Of a stretch of DNA of 5,653 bases, positions 1 through 5,283 are shown in pieces (position 1 is the stretch's first letter; the number at the start of each line of letters is the position of its first letter). A model generated the notes under the pieces. The model worked only from the letters and a program-made list of their open reading frames with translations, searched no databases and was not told the origin of the DNA. The stretch comes from an uncultured Oceanospirillaceae bacterium (GTDB lineage: Bacteria > Pseudomonadota > Gammaproteobacteria > Pseudomonadales > Balneatricaceae): the NCBI GenBank assembly GCA_946221045.1, contig CAMIIY010000153.1, positions 1 to 5,653 of the forward strand, read 5' to 3'. The position numbers and the translations under genes were made by a program.

Positions 1-1
1 C

Positions 2-229
2 CTCAATCGCGGCTGGGAACCGGCTCAGGGGGGTGAACTGGTCCTCTATAGTGAAGACAACCACGAGCAGCCCCTGACTAAGGTATTACCTGCGTTTGGT
101 ACGCTGGTCATTTTCCTCAGTGAACAGTTTCCGCATGAAGTTCTGACAGCCAGTCGTGAGCGCTTCAGTGTCGCCGGCTGGTATCGAATTAATGGTACCC
201 GAATGGATAATCTGGACCCTCCACGCTAG
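2..229 (+). CDS. 2OG-Fe(II) oxygenase, prolyl hydroxylase-like, C-terminal part (5' end outside window)
   Basis: This is the last 75 codons of a gene that enters from the left and ends at TAG 227-229. The fragment has the C-terminal half of the double-stranded beta-helix fold of 2-oxoglutarate/Fe(II) dioxygenases. It begins LNRGW, continues with a GGEL strand at residues 10-13 of the fragment, and then has FLSEQFPHEV, where His45 should be the distal iron ligand. Nine residues later Arg54, in SRERFSVAGWYR, is in the position of the arginine that binds the 2-oxoglutarate carboxylate. The proximal HxD iron motif would lie upstream of the window. The pattern closely recalls the Pseudomonas prolyl hydroxylase PPHD, which is known to hydroxylate a proline in EF-Tu. 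That substrate is an inference here, and other P4H-like substrates are possible. The fold call is firm; the substrate is not. The gene probably ends its own transcript, since a separate promoter follows. Confidence 0.85.
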   Translation, partial: LNRGWEPAQGGELVLYSEDNHEQPLTKVLPAFGTLVIFLSEQFPHEVLTASRERFSVAGWYRINGTRMDNLDPPR

Positions 230-276
230 GGTTCAGAAAACAGCTGAAACAGCCGACAACATTAGCAAATACTTAA

Positions 277-308
277 TTGAATGTTTTTTGCGCAAAACTT
301 GATATAAT
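277..308 (+). promoter_or_regulatory. Sigma70 promoter with extended -10, upstream of the repeat lipoprotein
   Basis: A perfect TATAAT lies at 303-308, preceded by TG at 300-301 with one base between, which gives the extended -10 form TGNTATAAT. The best -35 match is TTGAAT at 277-282, but its 20 bp spacer is too long, so the promoter would depend mainly on the extended -10. The bases just after the -10 (309-316, GTCGGGCC) form a GC-rich discriminator, a feature associated with stringent control in enterobacteria; applying that here is inference. Transcription should begin near 315, leaving a leader of about 90 nt before the ATG at 407. The rest of 230-406 shows no gene and no convincing terminator. 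Confidence 0.6.
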
Positions 309-406
309 GTCGGGCCGAACTTAAGGTAAATTTGTTGATACGTGGTTTAATCGAGATATCACGCAGGCACGGAACACGCCGCACATAGCAAACCAGGCAG
401 GGATAG

Positions 407-1210
407 ATGAATACTCTTACAAAGCTGATGCTATCAGGCTGCATATTCATAGCAGCAACACTTGGAGCCGGTTGCACGACCTCCCAGTCAGCTAATATTG
501 TCCCTACAGCCAGCTCACACTCTGATACAGATATCGTCATCGGGGAAACCCCTCAATCTTCTGAGTTTGAGCCAGCCACTTCATCCGAACAACCTCCGTC
601 TGAACTCACTGCCGATCTACTGGACCTTGAAAGCGACCTGCTAAACCTTGATCAGGGCTTACTGACCAGCCTGACCGGCACTGTTGATAACCTCACCGGG
701 GGCACTATCTCTGACCTGACCGGCGCACTGGATAGCTTGCTGGATAGCTTGCTGGATAGCGACACCAGCCTTTTACTCGGCACATTAGATGGCACGCTTC
801 AGCCGATTACAGGCACCCTCGATAGCCTGCTGGTTGAGCCACTTGATAACACCCTGGACAGTCTTCTTAACACAGACACACCGTTGCTCGAACCTATTAC
901 GGGTACAGTAGATAGCCTGTTAGGTGGCGATCTGACCAACCCACCATTGCTGGAGCCTGTCACTGATTCATTAGACAGCCTGTTAGGCAGTGAAGATGGC
1001 CTACTGAATCTGAACCAGCTAACTGAGTCCGCTGACAATCTGCTCACCGGAAATATTAACGACACCCAACTGGTTGATTCTGTGATCGGCACAGTGGATG
1101 ACCTGATACAGGAAGACGCGCTACTGGATTCCTTACTGGACCCCTTAACTGATCTGTTGGATCAGGTGGATGATGGCCTTCTTGATCCCCTTGTGGGCGG
1201 TTTACTCTGA
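407..1210 (+). CDS. Acidic Leu/Asp-repeat outer-membrane lipoprotein, function unknown
   Basis: This is a 267-residue protein that I cannot assign to a named family. Residues 1-22 form a lipoprotein signal with Lys6, a hydrophobic core and LGAG before Cys23, the predicted lipidated residue. Gly rather than Leu at -3 makes the lipobox imperfect. Thr24 at +2 is compatible with sorting to the outer membrane under the E. coli Lol rule. Residues 24-68 are a Ser/Thr/Pro/Glu linker. From about 69 to the end the chain consists of degenerate repeats with core T-G-T-V/L-D-S-L-L, often preceded by LLEP and V or I, with a period of about 21 residues in the C-terminal third. After the signal I count 47 Asp/Glu and no Lys or Arg, one Phe, one His, and no Trp or Tyr. 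The start is supported by AGGGA at 399-403 and AGG at 395-397, and by the signal peptide. The gene is 87 bp upstream of the TpsB transporter, with no terminator between, so co-transcription is likely. It could be a surface adhesin or matrix protein, or cargo or partner of the transporter; this is inference. Confidence 0.85.
   Translation: MNTLTKLMLSGCIFIAATLGAGCTTSQSANIVPTASSHSDTDIVIGETPQSSEFEPATSSEQPPSELTADLLDLESDLLNLDQGLLTSLTGTVDNLTGGTISDLTGALDSLLDSLLDSDTSLLLGTLDGTLQPITGTLDSLLVEPLDNTLDSLLNTDTPLLEPITGTVDSLLGGDLTNPPLLEPVTDSLDSLLGSEDGLLNLNQLTESADNLLTGNINDTQLVDSVIGTVDDLIQEDALLDSLLDPLTDLLDQVDDGLLDPLVGGLL
728..760 (+). repeat. Perfect 12-bp tandem repeat, 2.75 copies, inside the lipoprotein gene
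   Basis: The unit CTGGATAGCTTG occurs at 728-739 and 740-751, and its first nine bases recur at 752-760, with no mismatch. The unit is a multiple of three and encodes Leu-Asp-Ser-Leu, around residues 108-118 of the lipoprotein. Gain or loss of a copy would change protein length by four residues without a frameshift. The identity at DNA level suggests recent slippage, because the other repeats in this gene are conserved only in protein. Confidence 0.85.
899..1207 (+). repeat. Degenerate protein-level repeat array of about 21 residues (63 bp)
   Basis: Within the lipoprotein, cores of the form T-x-x-x-D-x-L-x begin at residues 165 (TGTVDSLL), 186 (TDSLDSLL), 206 (TESADNLL), 227 (IGTVDDLI) and 248 (TDLLDQVD). 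The steps are 21, 20, 21 and 21 residues. The segments between them tend to carry Gly/Asn/Asp and then a hydrophobic pair such as LLEPV, QLVDSV or LLDPL before the next core. Earlier cores at 90, 105, 135 and 147 are less regularly spaced. Three heptads per unit would suit an alpha-helical solenoid or coil, but Pro and Gly recur in the linkers, so the fold is open. Confidence 0.7.
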
Positions 1211-1280
1211 TAAATTGGTTAGCCCTATGCTACAGTCAACCTCATAACCGTTTTGCATAATTCTCCAGATCTATACGCCA

Positions 1281-1285
1281 AAGGA
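1281..1285 (+). promoter_or_regulatory. Shine-Dalgarno sequence that decides the TpsB start
   Basis: AAGGA lies 12 bases before the ATG at 1298. It is inside the reading frame if the alternative TTG at 1253 were used, and no comparable site precedes that TTG. Starting at 1298 also gives a clean signal peptide beginning MRFHPLPY, whereas the longer form would add 15 mostly polar residues ahead of it. The spacing is somewhat longer than the usual optimum. Confidence 0.55.
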
Positions 1286-1297
1286 CCCGGCAAACAC

Positions 1298-2992
1298 ATG
1301 CGTTTTCACCCACTCCCTTATCTTGTTTTTAGCGTTGTTATTGGCAGTAATTTTGTCACTCTTCCTGTGACGGCCGCTGAGCCGCCGTTTATCGCTGACC
1401 CCGATGGACCGGCACTGCCAGTGCCTGAGTACGAACCAGAGCAAACCAAATTGCCCGAAGCCCCGCAGGCCACATCAGACGTTAAAGACCAGCCGCGCTT
1501 TGACGTCCGCCAGGTTAGCTTTCAGGGCGGTACAGTTTTCAGTGACAGCCAACTACAGGCAATGGTGGCCCCCATTACGGGCCGCAAAGTCAGCAAGGCT
1601 GAGCTGACACAAACGTTGCAGGCCATCACTAAACGTTACCAGGACACCGGCTATCCCCTGTCTTTTGCTCATTTACCTCGTCAGTCTCTGGCGAATGGCA
1701 AGCTGGTGGTCATGCTTATCGAAGGCCATATTGCGCAGAGTGAAATAAAAATTGAAGACCCCGATGTGCGGGCGCGCATTGAACGGCTGGTCGCGAAACT
1801 GCAACAGCTTAAACCACTCACCCTGGAAGGGTATGAACGTTATATCAGCCTGATTCAGAGCACACCCGGCTATCGCTTTAAAGTCAATGTGCCCCGGCCA
1901 ACCACCACCTCTGGCGCTACCCAGATTCTGGTTGAAGCAACTGAGGTCCGTTCCACCGACCGTAGTTTTAACCTGCAGGGCGACCAGGATGAAATCCGGG
2001 TTCAGCTGGGCCTCACCGTCAACTCATTTACATCCAATGCTGACAAACTCACAGTGTCAGGCCTGATACCTGGCGACACCATAGAAAGTTATCTAAACAT
2101 CGCTTATCAGCGTGAGATTGGTGATGATGGTTTACAGTTCAGCTTTTCGGCCAATCACTTTAAAAGCAATGGCGACGACACGTTCTATATCACCGACATA
2201 CCGGTGAATAATGAAGAGATCAAAACCCGTGACCGCATCAAGCTGGGACTCAACTACCCGGTCAAGCTGACACGCACCTCAAGCTGGTGGCTGGGCGGCA
2301 ATCTTCATTATCTGGATGAAACCTCTGACTACGAACTGACACCTGAAGGTTTTGCCCCAATTCACATTGAAAAAAACCTGCGTTACTCCGCACTTGAACT
2401 GGTCTCGCGCTGGCAGGATTTAAATCGGGAACGCTTCTGGCAGGTCAGTGGCAGCATCAAGCAGGGCTTTGATCTGGGCAATAATCTGAATGAAATTCAG
2501 CAAAGCGGCTCAAGTCGTTCCGGTTCTGAAGACCTGTATTTTACCTATCTGAAACTGGACGGCATGTGGCGCAAATCACTCACACCACAGTGGCGTATTA
2601 CCGCCAAGGGCAGCCTGTTTTTCTCTGATGATACCCTGCCGTCTGCCGAGCGCGTTCGATATGGCGGGCAACGTTTCGGGCGGGGCTATGATGATGGCCA
2701 GGCTCAGGGAGACAGAGGCATAGCCGCCGAGTTCGAATTACGTTATCTGCTACCCGTTCAGGGGCGCCTGATCAAACGCCTGGAACCTTATGCCGCAATT
2801 GATACCGCACATACTGAGTTAAATGATCCTGATATTAATAGTTCGATTTCATCATACGCGCTGGGCCTTGAAGTGACCGACACCAGACACTTCAGTGTCG
2901 GACTCGAATACGCCAAACCCACCGGCGACCCCCATGTCGAATCCGGTGACCACAGCCCGTATTACAATCTCAATTTGCGCTGGTCATTTTAA
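1298..2992 (+). CDS. TpsB outer-membrane transporter, ShlB/FhaC/HecB family
   Basis: A 564-residue Omp85-superfamily pore of the two-partner secretion (type Vb) type, which moves a partner exoprotein from periplasm to cell surface. Residues 1-26 or 27 are a Sec signal ending VTA or TAA, followed by a Pro/Glu-rich linker to about 64. POTRA1 covers about 67-146, from FDVRQVSFQGGTVFS through Y-P-L-S-F-A-H-L-P-R-Q, N-G-K-L and IEGHI; POTRA2 follows to about 215. The beta-barrel fills the rest. It contains the L6-loop signature as RFGRGYDDG (residues 459-467; GRGY at 461-464 corresponds to VRGY) and DRGIAAEFELRY (472-483). The chain ends in Phe (LRWSF), the usual outer-membrane assembly signal. 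Length is typical of the family and no domain seems missing. It follows the acidic repeat lipoprotein, and an intrinsic terminator lies just downstream. No TpsA with a TPS domain is present in the window, so the cargo is unknown. The family call is very firm. Confidence 0.93.
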   Translation: MRFHPLPYLVFSVVIGSNFVTLPVTAAEPPFIADPDGPALPVPEYEPEQTKLPEAPQATSDVKDQPRFDVRQVSFQGGTVFSDSQLQAMVAPITGRKVSKAELTQTLQAITKRYQDTGYPLSFAHLPRQSLANGKLVVMLIEGHIAQSEIKIEDPDVRARIERLVAKLQQLKPLTLEGYERYISLIQSTPGYRFKVNVPRPTTTSGATQILVEATEVRSTDRSFNLQGDQDEIRVQLGLTVNSFTSNADKLTVSGLIPGDTIESYLNIAYQREIGDDGLQFSFSANHFKSNGDDTFYITDIPVNNEEIKTRDRIKLGLNYPVKLTRTSSWWLGGNLHYLDETSDYELTPEGFAPIHIEKNLRYSALELVSRWQDLNRERFWQVSGSIKQGFDLGNNLNEIQQSGSSRSGSEDLYFTYLKLDGMWRKSLTPQWRITAKGSLFFSDDTLPSAERVRYGGQRFGRGYDDGQAQGDRGIAAEFELRYLLPVQGRLIKRLEPYAAIDTAHTELNDPDINSSISSYALGLEVTDTRHFSVGLEYAKPTGDPHVESGDHSPYYNLNLRWSF

Positions 2993-3001
2993 TGCAGTGT
3001 C

Positions 3002-3030
3002 TAAACCCGGCCATGGCCGGGTTTAATTTT
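3002..3030 (+). terminator. Rho-independent terminator after the TpsB gene
   Basis: Bases 3002-3025 form a perfect 24-bp palindrome whose arms are TAAACCCGGC and its complement around a central CATG. It should fold as a stable, GC-rich stem of 10 bp with a four-base loop. The descending arm runs into TTTAATTTT, an adequate U-tract. It begins 9 bases after the stop codon of the transporter, which marks the end of the lipoprotein-transporter unit and separates it from the receptor genes. The symmetry means it could also act weakly on the other strand. Confidence 0.88.
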
Positions 3031-3041
3031 ATAGAAGCGAT

Positions 3042-3131
3042 ATGTTGAGCTGGATAGTTGAAAACAACGGTTTCATCCTTGAAGCAATCGTCATGGCAGC
3101 GATAATCATATATATTGGCTTGAAAATCTGA
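3042..3131 (+). CDS. Possible 29-residue single-span membrane protein
   Basis: An ATG-to-TGA frame encodes 29 residues, starting MLSWIVENNG and ending in Lys-Ile. Residues 11-27 are almost wholly hydrophobic (FILEAIVMAAIIIYIGL, one Glu) and could form one inner-membrane helix with Lys28 on the far side. AGAAG at 3033-3037 is a weak ribosome binding site 4 bases before the start. It is not recognised as a known small protein. Against it: it sits in AT-rich leader DNA just after a terminator, with no clear promoter of its own; it uses ATA three times; and its DNA overlaps a putative promoter for the receptor. It could be a chance frame or a leader ORF of the receptor gene. Confidence 0.3.
   Translation: MLSWIVENNGFILEAIVMAAIIIYIGLKI
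3079..3119 (+). promoter_or_regulatory. Putative promoter of the TonB receptor gene, overlapping a Fur-box-like sequence
   Basis: TTGAAG at 3079-3084 and GATAAT at 3101-3106, 16 bp apart, match the sigma70 consensus at 4 of 6 and 5 of 6 positions. This would start transcription near 3113, about 75 bases before the receptor ATG. The 19 bases at 3101-3119 (GATAATCATATATATTGGC) match the classical Fur box GATAATGATAATCATTATC at 13 of 19 positions by my count and overlap the -10. A Fur site there would give iron repression of the receptor genes. The region is AT-rich, so a match of this quality can arise by chance. Confidence 0.3.
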
Positions 3132-3187
3132 TAATAACCTGTAAGCAGACAGCGCTTGTTGCGAGCACATCTGCCAAGAAGACACAG

Positions 3188-5257
3188 ATGAAATCAAACC
3201 AATCTCGCCGTCCCACACTACTGCTGGCTTTGGTTTTCCTGCCTCTCAGCCTGAAGGCAAACGAATCACTGCCCTTACTCAACGAAACCGATCTTCTGAG
3301 CGACATCCCCGAAGTCATTTCTGCAACACACCTTACCCAGAAACTCACAGAAACCCCTGCCACCATCAGCATCATTGATCGCAAAATGATCGAAACTTCC
3401 GGCTCACAAAACATTCCGGATCTGTTCCGCCTGGTGCCGGGCATGAGCGTTTACCACGTACACAGCAACAAATCGGGGGTGAGCTATCACGGTGTCAGTG
3501 ACGATTTTCCACGTCAGATGGAAGTCATGATCAACGGTCGTTCGGTTTACATTCCTCTGCTGTCGACGGTCGTATGGGAGACACTGGGACTCACAACCAA
3601 TGATATTGAACGCATTGAAGTTGTACGGGGTTCCAATGTGCCTGCACATGGTTCCAATGCCTTCATTGGTGCCATCAATATTATTACCCGCTCCCCCATA
3701 CAGGAGCGCGGCACTGAGCTGCAAACCAGTCATGGCGCACTGGGGACTGAAAGTTACCATCTCAGACACAGTGCCAGTTTTGATGGCCTGGAATTAACGG
3801 TCAGAGGTGGGTTTTATCAAAACAAAGGCATTAAACGCTACCGGGACAAAGGGCTCATCAGACACCTGAATGTCGAGGGGGTTTACACCCCGTCTTTAAT
3901 CGACACCTTCAGTTTTAACCTGGGCTTTAATAATGGTTATGCTGACCGGGGCAACGGCAATCAGCCAGACGCTGAGGAAGCTGAATTCATTACCCGTGAG
4001 CATGAATCGAACTCCCAGGCATTGCAGTGGAACCACATCATCGATCCAACGCATGCTTTTCAGGTCAGTTATCAACACCACTATCTGAATATGCGCACAC
4101 CGCGCTACACCGATGCACAGCTTCAGGTATTGCTTGAAGAAGGCTTTGGCCCCTTACCCCCGGATACCGGCGCAGCCCTGAATGCACTGAACCCGAGCGG
4201 CATTTTCACCGATTCAGAAACCGGGAAAACTGAATCGCATGATCTGGAATACCTGCACACACTGACAAAAGACGGCTTTGAAGCAGTGCTCGGGGCGGGT
4301 TATCGCTATGAACGTGCCAAGAGTGGTGCGCTGCTGCAGCAACCCAATAACCGCTGGCTGGATGAAAACCGCTGGCGCCTGTTTGGAAATATGGAATTTA
4401 AAGCCATCCCTGACTGGGTCTTTAATATTGGCGGAATGGTCGAGCATAGCTCGAACACAGGCACGCGCTTTTCGCCAAGGCTCGCCGCCAACTATCTGAT
4501 TGACCAGAATGCGTCCATTCGTACCGCCGTCACTCAGGCGTATCGCATGCCCTCCCTACTGTCAGCCAATAACTCTTTCGTGCTGCAGTTCCCCCTTGGG
4601 GTCGGTGAGGATATCTATACCCAACCCAACCCAGACCTGGACCCTGAAAGAATCAACTCGGTAGAAGTCGGGTATTTTTCTATCTTCCCAGGCATCAGCA
4701 GCCAGCTTGATATACGTCTGTTCTATGAGGATATAGACGATGGCATTGGCACATTTTTCGTGACAGCAGATGATCTGGATAACCGCTATATCATTCAGAA
4801 TAACGGCTACGACTGGACCAATCAGGGCTTTGAACTGCAGTTCAAATACACTTCCAAAGCACATCATGCAACCTCCCTCCTGTTCAACTACAGCTACAAC
4901 AATGTAAAAGGTGACCGGGACAGAGGAGACAAAGGCGTACAGCCACTGGATGAAGCAGCGCCCCTGCATCTGGCATCACTACTGGTCAGTACCAAGCCAA
5001 CCGCAAACTCAACCATCAGCCTGGCTCAGTATTACCTGCATAATGTTCGCTGGTTAGAGGGCAACGATGACGACTATCCGGATTACCGCTATAACCGGAC
5101 AGACCTGCGCCTGGCCCATGACTTCAAACTGGACTGGGGCAGCGAGCTGTCTGCAGCGCTGACCATTCAGAATCTATTTGATCGGAGGTATTCTGAATTT
5201 TATCAATTTAACGCCTTTGACCGGCGCACTTACCTACAGCTGACACTCAAATTCTAA
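3188..5257 (+). CDS. TonB-dependent outer-membrane receptor, ligand unknown
   Basis: A complete 689-residue receptor of the CirA/BtuB-like superfamily, which imports a ligand across the outer membrane using energy from TonB-ExbB-ExbD. Residues 1-24 are a signal peptide (RR near the N-terminus, Leu-rich core, cleavage after LKA). A candidate TonB box is EVISA at 42-46. The plug spans about 54-170, from TPATISIIDR through IPDLFRLVPGMSV, INGRSVY and IERIEVVRGSN to GSNAFIGAINIITRSP. The 22-strand barrel fills the rest, with the typical closing segment IQNLFDRRYSEFYQF and terminal Phe. The start has AAGAAG at 3176-3181 as a modest ribosome binding site. The motif set with SDDFPRQMEVMINGRSVY resembles an uncharacterised subgroup rather than a named siderophore or cobalamin receptor. 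No cobalamin riboswitch was recognised in the leader. A putative binding-protein gene follows after 26 bp, so the two are probably co-transcribed. The family is certain; the ligand (iron chelate, metal, sugar, peptide) is open. Confidence 0.93.
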   Translation: MKSNQSRRPTLLLALVFLPLSLKANESLPLLNETDLLSDIPEVISATHLTQKLTETPATISIIDRKMIETSGSQNIPDLFRLVPGMSVYHVHSNKSGVSYHGVSDDFPRQMEVMINGRSVYIPLLSTVVWETLGLTTNDIERIEVVRGSNVPAHGSNAFIGAINIITRSPIQERGTELQTSHGALGTESYHLRHSASFDGLELTVRGGFYQNKGIKRYRDKGLIRHLNVEGVYTPSLIDTFSFNLGFNNGYADRGNGNQPDAEEAEFITREHESNSQALQWNHIIDPTHAFQVSYQHHYLNMRTPRYTDAQLQVLLEEGFGPLPPDTGAALNALNPSGIFTDSETGKTESHDLEYLHTLTKDGFEAVLGAGYRYERAKSGALLQQPNNRWLDENRWRLFGNMEFKAIPDWVFNIGGMVEHSSNTGTRFSPRLAANYLIDQNASIRTAVTQAYRMPSLLSANNSFVLQFPLGVGEDIYTQPNPDLDPERINSVEVGYFSIFPGISSQLDIRLFYEDIDDGIGTFFVTADDLDNRYIIQNNGYDWTNQGFELQFKYTSKAHHATSLLFNYSYNNVKGDRDRGDKGVQPLDEAAPLHLASLLVSTKPTANSTISLAQYYLHNVRWLEGNDDDYPDYRYNRTDLRLAHDFKLDWGSELSAALTIQNLFDRRYSEFYQFNAFDRRTYLQLTLKF

Positions 5258-5283
5258 TGGCAAAATCGTAACGGAATCGGTCA

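Noticed and set aside
232..248. Inverted repeat TTCAG/CTGAA just after the oxygenase stop, as a terminator
   Set aside because: The stem is only 5 bp, AT-rich and has no U-tract after it.
341..363. Hairpin CGTGGT/ATCACG in the lipoprotein leader as a riboswitch or regulatory RNA
   Set aside because: Six pairs with one G-U and an 11-base loop, with no conserved aptamer motif recognised. Such pairings are common by chance.
799..1092. Open frame of 97 codons on the minus strand across the lipoprotein repeats
   Set aside because: It mirrors the repeat codons of the + strand gene, is Ser/Arg-rich, and has no ribosome binding site or recognisable domain.
728..1207. Repetitive DNA as a CRISPR array
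   Set aside because: The repeats are coding, in frame and degenerate, with no constant repeat-spacer structure and no cas genes.
1226..1261. Internal promoter for the TpsB gene (TATGCT at 1226 or CATAAT at 1256)
   Set aside because: Neither has a matching -35 at proper spacing, and co-transcription with the lipoprotein explains expression.
3120..3148. TTGAAA at 3120-3125 as a -35 box for the receptor promoter
   Set aside because: No acceptable -10 hexamer lies 15-19 bp downstream.
4562..4969. Minus-strand frame of 135 codons inside the TonB receptor gene
   Set aside because: It is wholly antisense to a conserved barrel region and its product shows no domain or signal; it is a shadow frame.
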